Below, piece after piece: positions 7,751 to 15,261 of a DNA stretch of 20,802 bases. Source of the stretch: Corynebacterium kroppenstedtii (GTDB taxonomy: Bacteria; Actinomycetota; Actinomycetes; Mycobacteriales; Mycobacteriaceae). The DNA is taken from the NCBI RefSeq assembly GCF_003243515.1, contig NZ_QFRA01000032.1, positions 1 through 20,802 on the forward strand, written 5' to 3'. The translations under genes were made by a program, and so were the position numbers. How positions within the stretch are numbered: position 1 is the first letter of the stretch; each line of letters starts with the position of its first letter. Under the pieces are notes generated by a model. The model worked only from the letters and a program-made list of their open reading frames with translations. It did no database searches and was not told the origin of the DNA.

Positions 7751-9052
7751 GTGGAGAACAACTCTTCTCTGGTGGATCTCCATGTTCCGCGAGATGAACA
7801 CAGCACAGCGGAAAGCGCGCACGACATCCCAGTATCCGAGGCAAACCGCGTTACTTCTGACAACGTAATATCCGCAGCCAATCGTTCCTCCCTTTTGGGT
7901 GCGATGTTCTTCATGGCGACCAGCGCCATTGGCCCCGGATTCCTCACCCAGACTTCCGTCTTTACCGTCACAATGGGAGCGGCTTTCGCCTTCGCGATTG
8001 TCCTATCCATCATCGTGGACATCGCCATTCAGCTCAACGTTTGGCGAGTATTGGCTGTGTCCGGGAAGCGAGCTAACGAACTCGGCAACACTGTGGCACC
8101 CTATCTCGGTTGGTTCCTCGGTGCGCTCGTGTTCATCGGTGGCTTGGTCTTTAACATCGGCAACATTGCCGGCGCGGGCTTGGATATGAACGCCATGCTT
8201 GGCGTCGATCCCAAACTCGGCGGTGCAATCTCCGTCGTCATAGCTATCGTCATCTTCTTCTCCAAGAAGGCAGGCATGGCACTTGATCGTCTCGTGGTTC
8301 TGTTGGGCGCGATCATGATTCTGCTCATGCTCTATGTGGCTATCACCGCGCACCCACCGGTAGGTCAGGCCCTTAAGCAAGCAGTTATGCCGGACAACGT
8401 CGACTTCCTCGTCATCACTACCCTCATCGGAGGTACCGTGGGTGGCTACATCACGTTCGCCGGGGCGCACCGCATGATCGACAGCGGCCAGACCGGCCCG
8501 GAGGCTGTGAAGTCCATTACCCGAGCGTCCATCATGGGCATCGTCATCACAGGAACTCTACGTGTGCTGCTGTTTCTCGCCATCTTGGGCGTGGCCGCTA
8601 CCGGCGTGGCCCTGTCTAAGGACAACACCACAGCCGATGCTTTCCGCCAGGCCGCCGGCGAGCTGGGCCTGCGCGCTTTCGGTGTGGTGTTATTCTCCGC
8701 CGGCTTGACCTCTGTTATCGGTGCTTCTTACACTTCCATCACCTTCGTCACTAGGCAGACCACCAAGGTTAAGCACCGTAACATCGCCACGGCCATCTTC
8801 ATCGCGTTCTGCACGGTGATGTTCTTGATCCTCAACAAAGCCCCACAGGGCTTGTTGGTCTTCGCTGGAGTTTTCAATGGATTGATCCTGCCCGTGGGAT
8901 TCGCACTCGTGCTATGGGTGGCGGTTGCCCGCCGGGATCTGCTGCACGGCTACAAGTACCCGAAGTGGCTGCTCATCCTCGGCTTACTAGCCTGGCTGTT
9001 GTCCGTCTACATGGGCGTTTCTTCCATGGCGCAGCTCTCCACACTCTGGTAG
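7751..9052 (+). CDS. NRAMP-fold transporter, YcsG type, linked to the pxp genes
   Basis: A 433-residue membrane protein with a soluble N-terminus of about 45 residues and about eleven hydrophobic segments, of the NRAMP-related group that includes B. subtilis YcsG, whose gene lies beside ycsF (pxpA). Classical NRAMP metal transporters have a DPGN motif in helix 1 and a Met-x-x-His in helix 6. Here helix 1 reads GPGFLTQTSVFT (61-72), with no DPGN, and helix 6 reads GGTVGGYITFAGAHRM (227-242), with no MPH. It therefore probably does not carry manganese or iron as the family name would suggest. Given its neighbours, uptake of 5-oxoproline or a related lactam or amide is my inference. The GTG start at 7751 is supported by ACAGGAGAG at 7738-7745. 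It converges on the pxp operon. Confidence 0.88.
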   Translation: MENNSSLVDLHVPRDEHSTAESAHDIPVSEANRVTSDNVISAANRSSLLGAMFFMATSAIGPGFLTQTSVFTVTMGAAFAFAIVLSIIVDIAIQLNVWRVLAVSGKRANELGNTVAPYLGWFLGALVFIGGLVFNIGNIAGAGLDMNAMLGVDPKLGGAISVVIAIVIFFSKKAGMALDRLVVLLGAIMILLMLYVAITAHPPVGQALKQAVMPDNVDFLVITTLIGGTVGGYITFAGAHRMIDSGQTGPEAVKSITRASIMGIVITGTLRVLLFLAILGVAATGVALSKDNTTADAFRQAAGELGLRAFGVVLFSAGLTSVIGASYTSITFVTRQTTKVKHRNIATAIFIAFCTVMFLILNKAPQGLLVFAGVFNGLILPVGFALVLWVAVARRDLLHGYKYPKWLLILGLLAWLLSVYMGVSSMAQLSTLW

Positions 9053-9104
9053 CTATCGGTTGCGTGATGGTGCGACCACACGGACCAGTCCTCTATAGAC
9101 TTCG

Positions 9105-9143
9105 ACGCCCCGCTGAGTTCCCAGAACGGTTCCAGCGGGGCGT
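9105..9143. terminator. Perfect hairpin between convergent genes, possible bidirectional terminator
   Basis: ACGCCCCGCTG (9105-9115) and CAGCGGGGCGT (9133-9143) form an 11-base-pair perfect stem with a 17-base loop, located between the convergent transporter and biotin carboxylase genes. Neither side has a strong T run, so termination efficiency is uncertain. Confidence 0.65.
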
Positions 9144-9191
9144 GGTCGTACCGAAATAAAAGTGCGTGCCAAACAGTGAAGGAGGAAGCGA

Positions 9192-10988
9192 CTAGTCCTC
9201 GATGACGGCGAGGACTGTGTCGCGATCAACTTTTTCGCCGGTCTGCACCTTGATGCTGACACGGCCAGTGGAGTTGGCGGTGATAGTGGATTCCATCTTC
9301 ATCGCCTCAATGACTGCAATGGCATCACCCCTTTCTACGAAGGAGCCGTCAACGACCTTCCATGCCACGACGGACCCGGCATAAGGGGAGACCACCCTGC
9401 CAGCGACGTCCTGGGAGGAGCTGCCTGCACCACCTACACCAGCCACTCCGGATGACCCGGCTGCGGAAGCGTCACCGTTGCCTCCCACACCACCGCCAAG
9501 TAGGCCGATTGGGATGCCCAGCCGGTGCAGTTCACCGTCAATCTCTACGACCAGTGTTTGGCGCTCGGTGTAGGTATCTTCGATGTCCACGCCATGCCCC
9601 AAGGTGATGCCAGTGCCGGGCGTGTATTCTTTATCGACCCAGTCGGTGTACACACCCAGCTTTCCTTCTTTCGCGGTCAGCGCGGGGTTTCTGATCATGT
9701 CGCGGTGAAAGGGGATGACGGTGCGTACGCCGGAGATAGTGAACTCAGCCAAAGCGCTGGCGGCGCGCCGTAGTGCGATCTCACGGGTGGGGCCCCAGAC
9801 GACCAGTTTGGCCAGAAGGGAATCGTAGAACCCTAGGATTTCCGAACCGGTGCGCACACCGGAATCTACGCGCACGCCGGGGCCGGTGGGAGCTTCGAAT
9901 TGGGTGACCACACCGGGGCTGGGGACGAAGCCGTGGGCAACATCCTCGGCATTGATGCGGAACTCGAAGGCGTGGCCTTTGGATTCAGGGTCGCCCTCAA
10001 AGGACAGCGGCAGACCAGCGGCGATGCGGAACTGCTCGGCGATGACGTCCACCCCGGTAACGGACTCCGTCACGGGGTGCTCGACTTGCACGCGGGTGTT
10101 GACCTCGAGGAACGATACAGTGCCATCTTCGGAGACAATGAACTCCACGGTGCCCGCGCCACGGTAACCGGTGGTGCGGCAGATCTGGCGGGAGCCCTCC
10201 ACGATGGAGGAGCGCTGCTCGTCAGTAAGGAAAGGCGCCGGGGCCTCTTCGATCAGTTTCTGGAAACGGCGCTGGGTGGAGCAGTCGCGGGTGCCGATAA
10301 CGGCCACATTGCCGTGATCATCGGCTAGAACCTGGGCTTCGACGTGGCGTGGACGTATCAAGAACTTTTCGACATAGCACTCTGGACGACCGAAGGCTTC
10401 CTTGGCCTCGCGCCCAGCGGAAACAAAGGCATCTTCGATATCTTCGATGCGCTCGACGACCTTCAGGCCACGCCCGCCACCACCGAAGGCGGCCTTAATT
10501 ACAATAGGCATGCCGTGTTCCTCGGCGAACTCGCGCGCCTCCTGCCAATCGTGGATGGGGTGGGAGGTCCCGGGGGCTAGCGGCGCACCGGCTTCGATGG
10601 CCAGCTTACGAGCGGATACCTTGTCACCCAGTTGGTCGATGGAGTCCGGGGTGGGGCCGATCCACGTCAGCCCCGCAGCCTCCACATCGCGCGCGAAGCC
10701 GGAATTTTCTGAAAGGAATCCGTAACCGGGGTGCACGCAATCGGCGCCGGCGCGGGCAGCAATGTCCAACAGCGCGGGCACGTTCATGTACGTTTCCGCA
10801 CTAGTGTTGCCGGGTAGTGCGTAGGCCTCGTCGGCAACTAGGGTGTGCAGTGCGCCGGCGTCGGCCTCCGAGTACACAGCGATGGAGCGAATACCTAGGT
10901 CCCGCGCTACGCGAGCGATGCGCACGGCGATTTCGCCACGGTTGGCAATCAGAACGCTGTGCAGGTTGACGGTCGAATCGTTAGTCAT
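9192..10988 (-). CDS. Biotin carboxylase with fused biotin carboxyl carrier domain (AccA/AccC type) in the pxp operon
   Basis: This 598-residue protein joins a biotin carboxylase (about residues 10-455) to a C-terminal biotinyl domain (about 525-598). Visible elements are LIANRGEIAVRIAR, the ATP glycine-rich loop KAAFGGGGRGL, CSTQRRFQKLIEEAP, and the catalytic segment FLEVNTRVQVEHPVTE. A Gly/Ala/Ser-rich linker near 500-520 (GGGVGGNGDASAAGSSG) leads to the biotin site EAMKMES, with Lys564 as the modified residue. It would carboxylate its biotin with bicarbonate and ATP. No acyl-CoA carboxyltransferase gene is adjacent. Instead the upstream gene encodes KipI/KipA domains, which serve as carboxyltransferase in urea carboxylase. 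The start, 14 bases after the preceding stop, has AAGGAA about 11 bases ahead. Role with PxpABC is inferred from the operon; a paralogous housekeeping acyl-CoA carboxylase subunit remains possible. Confidence 0.9.
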   Translation of the reverse strand: MTNDSTVNLHSVLIANRGEIAVRIARVARDLGIRSIAVYSEADAGALHTLVADEAYALPGNTSAETYMNVPALLDIAARAGADCVHPGYGFLSENSGFARDVEAAGLTWIGPTPDSIDQLGDKVSARKLAIEAGAPLAPGTSHPIHDWQEAREFAEEHGMPIVIKAAFGGGGRGLKVVERIEDIEDAFVSAGREAKEAFGRPECYVEKFLIRPRHVEAQVLADDHGNVAVIGTRDCSTQRRFQKLIEEAPAPFLTDEQRSSIVEGSRQICRTTGYRGAGTVEFIVSEDGTVSFLEVNTRVQVEHPVTESVTGVDVIAEQFRIAAGLPLSFEGDPESKGHAFEFRINAEDVAHGFVPSPGVVTQFEAPTGPGVRVDSGVRTGSEILGFYDSLLAKLVVWGPTREIALRRAASALAEFTISGVRTVIPFHRDMIRNPALTAKEGKLGVYTDWVDKEYTPGTGITLGHGVDIEDTYTERQTLVVEIDGELHRLGIPIGLLGGGVGGNGDASAAGSSGVAGVGGAGSSSQDVAGRVVSPYAGSVVAWKVVDGSFVERGDAIAVIEAMKMESTITANSTGRVSIKVQTGEKVDRDTVLAVIED

Positions 10989-11002
10989 AGCGTAAAAATT
11001 CC

Positions 11003-12619
11003 TTATCCATGCAGCGGCTGAAGGGTATCTGGGTCGACGGCGATAAAGTTGATCAGCGCATCCGGAGGAAGTTGAGCGAGGATATCGAGGTCCTCGTGTA
11101 CGACGGTGGCGATGACCGGGTAACCGCCGGTGACTGCGTGATCACGGAGGAATACCACGGGCAGGCCGCTAGTCGGTACCTGGATGCTGCCGGCGACGAT
11201 GCCTTCGCTGGGCAGCTCGACGCTGGTGGAGCGTTCTATCGGTACTCCATCGAGGCGTAGACCAATTCGGTTCAACGCCGCCGTGACCACCCACTGTTGG
11301 GCCTCCAATGGGGCCACGCCATCAGCGAACCAGTCATCCCGGGGGCCGGGAACAACACGAATCTCCACGCGGTGTTTCCGGTTAACCAACAGAGGATTTA
11401 GGCGCGAGTTATTTACGAACGTGGTGGGAGCGAATTGGCTGCGCAGTTCGCGACTGGGCTGGAGTGGTTGAGGCCCTAACCCGGAAAGAAGATCGGCCGA
11501 GGCGGAACCCAGCGTGAGGGGTTCGACGATACCACCACGAATCGCGAGATAGGACCGCATACCGACTTGGGCGGGCTGAACTTCGAGGGTTTTGCCCGCT
11601 GGCAACATGACGGGCGTGGCGAGTGGGATGCGGCGGTTGCCGATGCGGGCGGGGGCTTCCGCGCCGGTGAGTGCAATCACGGAATCTACGAGTGCGGTGA
11701 TCCGCATACCTCCGATGTTCTCGAGAACGGCCGCCGTGGCGTCGTTGCCCACCGAGGCATTAGCGGCGCGAGCGGAGGCTTCGTCTCCGGCCCCAGAGGT
11801 TGTTACCCCCAAGTCGCCGTTGCCGGCCCGGCCGAGATCCTGGATGAGGGTTTGCATGCCAGGATCGTCTACCCGCAGCATGGGGCGGGAGCGGGGCAAG
11901 CTGGTGGCCCTGGGGGTAGCGCGTTCCTCGTGCTGTTCCAGGGTGTCCACGGCGCGGTAGTGCACACGATCACCCTGGGTGATGAGAGCAGGGGACTCCT
12001 GGGAGTTATCCCACATTGGATCGGTGGTGGTACCGATCAGCTGCCATCCGCCGGGGGACTGGCGTGGATACACCGCACTGAACTCTCCTGCCAAACCAAC
12101 GGCACCAGCGGGAACGGCGGTCCGGGGAGTGGCCTTGCGGGGCATGCTTAGTGGTATCCCGGAGCTTTCTTCTGGTACGCAGTACGTGAACCCGGGGGCG
12201 AACCCGCCGAATGCGCCCACGAAGGTGGTGGAGGTGTGCCATTCGATGAGTTCCTCGACTGTCATACCTACCGCGTCGGCAGCCTCCTGCAGATCCTCGC
12301 CATCGTAACGCACGGTAATGGTAATGTCCCGTGGCTTGGTCTGCGTAGTATTGGCAGGGGAGAAGTCGGACAACTTCTCGGCGGCATCCTTCGCCGCGCG
12401 TGGGGAATCCAACACGATCAATACCGTGCGGGCGGCAGCGATGCAATCGATCTGGCCGCGCAAAGGAGTTGATCTGAGTGCTGCATGCCACGCCATCACC
12501 GTGGACAGATCCGGTAGATCGATCAGAATCGCGCGGGTACCCACGCGGTGGATCATCGGAGTTGTGGAGGCAGCGGAGTTACGGGAGAGGCCTCTTCGTT
12601 TCATTTCCTCTTTGCTCAT
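11003..12619 (-). CDS. pxpBC: Fused PxpB-PxpC (KipI-KipA) 5-oxoprolinase / urea-carboxylase-like carboxyltransferase protein
   Basis: A 538-residue fusion of two proteins that are separate in E. coli and B. subtilis. Residues about 20-235 are the PxpB/KipI (AHS1) domain, with FGGFAPGFTYCVPE and SPGGWQLIGTT. Residues about 248-538 are the PxpC/KipA (AHS2) domain, with VDDPGMQTLIQDLGRAGNG, the GAGDEASARAANASVGND stretch and MRSYLAIRGGI. PxpB and PxpC act with PxpA to cleave 5-oxo-L-proline to glutamate using ATP. The same two domains form the carboxyltransferase of urea carboxylase. The start ATG overlaps the pxpA stop codon as ATGA, so translation is probably coupled. Residues 1-20 are polar and poorly conserved in appearance, and a slightly later start is possible. 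Confidence 0.92.
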   Translation of the reverse strand: MSKEEMKRRGLSRNSAASTTPMIHRVGTRAILIDLPDLSTVMAWHAALRSTPLRGQIDCIAAARTVLIVLDSPRAAKDAAEKLSDFSPANTTQTKPRDITITVRYDGEDLQEAADAVGMTVEELIEWHTSTTFVGAFGGFAPGFTYCVPEESSGIPLSMPRKATPRTAVPAGAVGLAGEFSAVYPRQSPGGWQLIGTTTDPMWDNSQESPALITQGDRVHYRAVDTLEQHEERATPRATSLPRSRPMLRVDDPGMQTLIQDLGRAGNGDLGVTTSGAGDEASARAANASVGNDATAAVLENIGGMRITALVDSVIALTGAEAPARIGNRRIPLATPVMLPAGKTLEVQPAQVGMRSYLAIRGGIVEPLTLGSASADLLSGLGPQPLQPSRELRSQFAPTTFVNNSRLNPLLVNRKHRVEIRVVPGPRDDWFADGVAPLEAQQWVVTAALNRIGLRLDGVPIERSTSVELPSEGIVAGSIQVPTSGLPVVFLRDHAVTGGYPVIATVVHEDLDILAQLPPDALINFIAVDPDTLQPLHG

Positions 12620-13374
12620 AGAACGCTTCTGAAGACGATGCCCTCGGCCACCAGTTGTTCCCGTACCGCGCGGCTCATCTGCACGGCACCGGGCGAATCT
12701 CCATGTACGCAGATCGATTCGGCATTTACTTGAATGGTAGAACCATCCGTGGCGGTGATAGAACCCGATTGGGCAATCTGGCGAGCCTGCTCAATGACCG
12801 CTTTTACGCTGTTCAACACGGCATTTGGTTCGCGCCGGGAAACGAGGGTGCCATCGGGGTTGTAGGCGCGATCGGCGAAGGCCTCACGGATCACGCGGAG
12901 GCCGGCTGCCTCTGCCTTCTCGATAGCGACACCGACGGGTAGAAGCATGACCGCTATCCGGGGGGAGAAGGCTGTGATGCCATCTATGACGGCCTGGGCC
13001 TGGATTTCGTGGTGAACGATGGTGTTGTACAACGCGCCATGAGGTTTTACGTAACGAATAGTCGTGCCGTGAGCGCGGGCGAGCGCATCGAGAGCGCCAA
13101 TTTGATAGAGCACCTCATCGGCGAGTTCGTTGGGTGCGTAGTCCATGAAACGGCGACCGAAACCAGCGGAATCGCGGTAGCCAACGTGGGCGCCTACGGT
13201 AATACCGGCCGCGGCCGCGTTCTTTAAGGTTTTGGAAATATCGTGTGGATCCCCAGCGTGGAAGCCGCAGGCTACGTTGGCGCTAGTGATGAGCTCCATC
13301 ATGGCGGCATCATCTGCGACGGGGTTACCGGCAGTAGTTTCGCCAAGGTCCGCATTGAAGTCTATGGAAGTCAT
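12616..13374 (-). CDS. pxpA: 5-oxoprolinase subunit A (LamB/YcsF family)
   Basis: PxpA is the cytoplasmic subunit that works with PxpB and PxpC in ATP-dependent opening of 5-oxoproline (pyroglutamate) to glutamate. The 252-residue product has the expected length and family signatures in order: IDFNADLGE at the N-terminus, NVACGFHAGDP, GAHVGYRDSAGFGRR, the catalytic-region KPHGALYN, EAFADRAYNPDGTLVSR and ICVHGDSPGAV near the end. ATG at 13374 is preceded by GAAAGG at suitable distance; the codon before it is TTG, which could also be read as a start. It is the first gene of a tight minus-strand operon: its stop overlaps the pxpBC start by four bases. C-ending codons are more frequent here than in the plus-strand genes to the right. 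Confidence 0.95.
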   Translation of the reverse strand: MTSIDFNADLGETTAGNPVADDAAMMELITSANVACGFHAGDPHDISKTLKNAAAAGITVGAHVGYRDSAGFGRRFMDYAPNELADEVLYQIGALDALARAHGTTIRYVKPHGALYNTIVHHEIQAQAVIDGITAFSPRIAVMLLPVGVAIEKAEAAGLRVIREAFADRAYNPDGTLVSRREPNAVLNSVKAVIEQARQIAQSGSITATDGSTIQVNAESICVHGDSPGAVQMSRAVREQLVAEGIVFRSVL

Positions 13375-14062
13375 CAATGCCTTTCTTCGGATTTTATTGG
13401 TTTTCTGTCCAAGATTTTAGCGAAAAGTGCGTGCAGGGCCCGAATAGCGCTGACGAAGACTTTGATGGGATACGGAGCATTGTGTGTTGATGGTATTTGT
13501 CGCCTATGTTCTGTGGGTTGGTTTTCCCAAGGACTAGTGAAGACGCTGACTGTTCCTCTAGCGAACCCGCTGCAGTGGCACTAGATCACCGTCGCCAACA
13601 CTGATTGACGGCTGGTGAGGATAGTTGAGTCCCGTCTTATATAACCCGGTGACCTCTTCCACCAGAGCATTGCCGATATAGGAGGCCTTCTTTATCGATT
13701 TGTACGCTGTCCATTAAGTCAAGCGATGCGATTCAACTCTAGTCAGAATCTAGAGGACTGGCGCCCCTATGTGGGGCTTCCCATAACATTACAAGCAGGA
13801 TGCGATCCTGGTGGAGGGGATGGCTGCTCAGCTACACGATCCTTCCACCGGATGGGTTTAGCCAGACGGTAGAGATAAAAAGCATGAGAAGAACAGAAAT
13901 ACTTACCGGCTAAGTGTCAGCATCTTCCTCGTCCTCTATTATTACGACGCCCGTTATTAGGTATCGGAGAGGTTCCATGAAATAAAAAGGTGCCTAACCG
14001 GCCACGCGCCGACCAGACAGGTGTTCTGCTACTTAACCCCGGTGATGACCAGGGGAAAACTG
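13375..14062. other. Gene-free region of about 690 bases between pxpA and tRNA-Ala
   Basis: No convincing protein gene is present on either strand. It should contain the pxp promoter; TAAAAT-like boxes occur on the minus strand near 13410-13425 without a clear -35. The middle holds four successive inverted repeats, listed separately. Near 14038-14056, CCCCGGT and ACCAGGGG form a short hairpin just downstream of the tRNA gene, which may end tRNA transcription, although it lacks a good T run. Confidence 0.6.
13737..13849. repeat. Run of four adjacent hairpins, candidate structured RNA or DNA element
   Basis: Four inverted repeats follow each other: CTCTAG/CTAGAG (13737-13742, 13750-13755), GCCCC/GGGGC (13763-13767, 13773-13777), CAGGAT/ATCCTG (13796-13801, 13805-13810) and GGTGGAGGGGAT/ATCCTTCCACC (13810-13821, 13839-13849, one bulge and one G-U). 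I do not recognise a known RNA family. On the minus strand it lies about 360 bases upstream of pxpA. On the plus strand nothing close follows. Confidence 0.45.
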
Positions 14063-14135
14063 TGGAGCTAACGGGACTCGAACCCGTGACCCCCACACTG
14101 CCAGTGTGGTGCGCTACCAGCTGCGCCATAGCCCC
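14063..14135 (-). tRNA. tRNA-Ala (anticodon GGC)
   Basis: The minus strand folds as a 73-base tRNA. The acceptor arm GGGGCTA pairs with TAGCTCC and has the G3-U70 wobble that marks tRNA-Ala. The anticodon stem CACA/TGTG encloses loop CTGGCAG, giving anticodon GGC. The T arm contains GGGTTCGAGTCCC. The discriminator base is A and CCA is not encoded. Confidence 0.96.
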
Positions 14136-14275
14136 TTAGACCACGATTAATTTACTCACCGGGAAGATATTAAACAAATTACCAGGTGGGTAGGTTGATT
14201 TTCGCCGATAGAGTGTTGGTGTGAGTGCGTAATCTTGTGTCGGTTTGGCCCCCCTTTTCCGCGTACACTGAGTAT

Positions 14276-14295
14276 GTGAGTAAGTGTCCACTCAC
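14276..14295 (+). promoter_or_regulatory. Dyad operator candidate upstream of the SDR gene
   Basis: GTGAGT (14276-14281) and ACTCAC (14290-14295) form a perfect inverted repeat with an 8-base spacer, about 90 bases before the SDR start. TGAGTA also occurs as a direct repeat just to the left. Spacing and size suit a TetR- or GntR-type repressor. No regulator gene is adjacent, so the binding protein is unknown. Confidence 0.4.
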
Positions 14296-14383
14296 TTGTT
14301 GTGTCTTTCTGGTCACTTACCCCCGATATCGATGTCGTGCTGCTTCGAAGGAGTGGGGAAGTAGCGTTACGGAAGGAAATATA

Positions 14384-15151
14384 ATGCAGAAGGTTGCATT
14401 CATTACCGGCGCCGGCCAGGGCATTGGTGAGGCTATTGCAAAGCGGTTAGCTGATGATGGTTTTGCCATCGCGGTGGCGGATTTTAACGATGACACGGCA
14501 GAAAAAGTCGCTAAGGATATAGTGGCGCCGGATGGTGGCAAGGCTGTCGCTGTACACGTCGATGTGGCGGATCGTGATTCTGTCTTCGCTGCTGTCGATG
14601 AAACCGTCGAGAAACTGGGGCGGTTGGATGTCGTGGTTAATAATGCTGGCCTTGGTCCGACGACCCCGCTGGAAGATATCACTCCTGAGCTGTACCACAA
14701 GGTGTTCGACGTCAACGTTGGTGGAACCCTCTGGGGAATTCAAGCTGCGATGAAGTACATGAAAGAGACGGGCGGGAAGATCATCAACGCGTCGTCGCAG
14801 GCAGGCCAGGTGGGTAACCCAGAATTGGCCGTCTACGGTGCCACGAAGTTTGCTATTCGGGGTATTACTCAGACTGCTGCCCGTGATCTTGCGAAGTATG
14901 GGATCACTGTTAACGCTTACTGCCCGGGTATTGTTGATACACCGATGATGCGTGGCATTGCTCAGGAGGTTGCCGATAACGCTGGCAAATCATTCGAATG
15001 GGGTATGGGGCAGTTCGCACGGAATATCACGTTGGGTCGTTTATCGAAGCCTGAGGATGTGGCGGCATGTGTGTCCTACCTTGCCGGCCAGGATTCGGAT
15101 TATATGACAGGGCAAGCGGTCATGATTGATGGTGGCATGGTTTTTAACTAG
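14384..15151 (+). CDS. Acetoin/diacetyl reductase-like short-chain dehydrogenase (BudC/ButA type)
   Basis: A 255-residue classical SDR of the (S)-acetoin forming diacetyl reductase / 2,3-butanediol dehydrogenase group. The Rossmann motif TGAGQGIG is at residues 8-15, Asp33 at the end of the second strand indicates preference for NAD(H), NNAG is at 86-89, and the catalytic set is Ser137/138, Tyr151 and Lys155 (YGATK). PGIVDTPM and DGGMVFN at the end are typical of BudC-like enzymes. The frame extends upstream to 14225, but GGAAGGAAA at 14371-14379 and the family N-terminus support ATG 14384. The exact substrate could differ, since this subfamily is broad. It precedes the flavin monooxygenase genes by 110 bases and probably has its own promoter. 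Confidence 0.88.
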   Translation: MQKVAFITGAGQGIGEAIAKRLADDGFAIAVADFNDDTAEKVAKDIVAPDGGKAVAVHVDVADRDSVFAAVDETVEKLGRLDVVVNNAGLGPTTPLEDITPELYHKVFDVNVGGTLWGIQAAMKYMKETGGKIINASSQAGQVGNPELAVYGATKFAIRGITQTAARDLAKYGITVNAYCPGIVDTPMMRGIAQEVADNAGKSFEWGMGQFARNITLGRLSKPEDVAACVSYLAGQDSDYMTGQAVMIDGGMVFN

Positions 15152-15210
15152 GCCGTTTAGTGGTGATAGTGCCAGTCAACGGGGTGGGCGAATACTCCTC
15201 ATGATTTTCG

Positions 15211-15239
15211 TTGATATGTCATGTAAATAGTTTTATTCA
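15211..15239 (+). promoter_or_regulatory. Possible promoter of the LLM monooxygenase gene
   Basis: TTGATA (15211-15216) and TATTCA (15234-15239) are separated by 17 bases, about 20 bases before the start codon at 15262. The -10 match is only partial. Confidence 0.35.
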
Positions 15240-15261
15240 TAGCTGAGGGAAGGATTGAACG

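Noticed and set aside
13917..14129. A 70-codon minus-strand frame over the tRNA, containing GSSPVSST.
   Set aside because: This is the usual false protein produced by reading through a tRNA gene; the tRNA-Ala explains the sequence.
14063..14135. tRNA-Ala as attachment site of an integrated element.
   Set aside because: No integrase and no second copy of the tRNA 3' end were seen in the window.
14225..14383. Longer start for the SDR gene.
   Set aside because: The added residues do not fit the SDR fold, and GGAAGGAAA supports ATG 14384.
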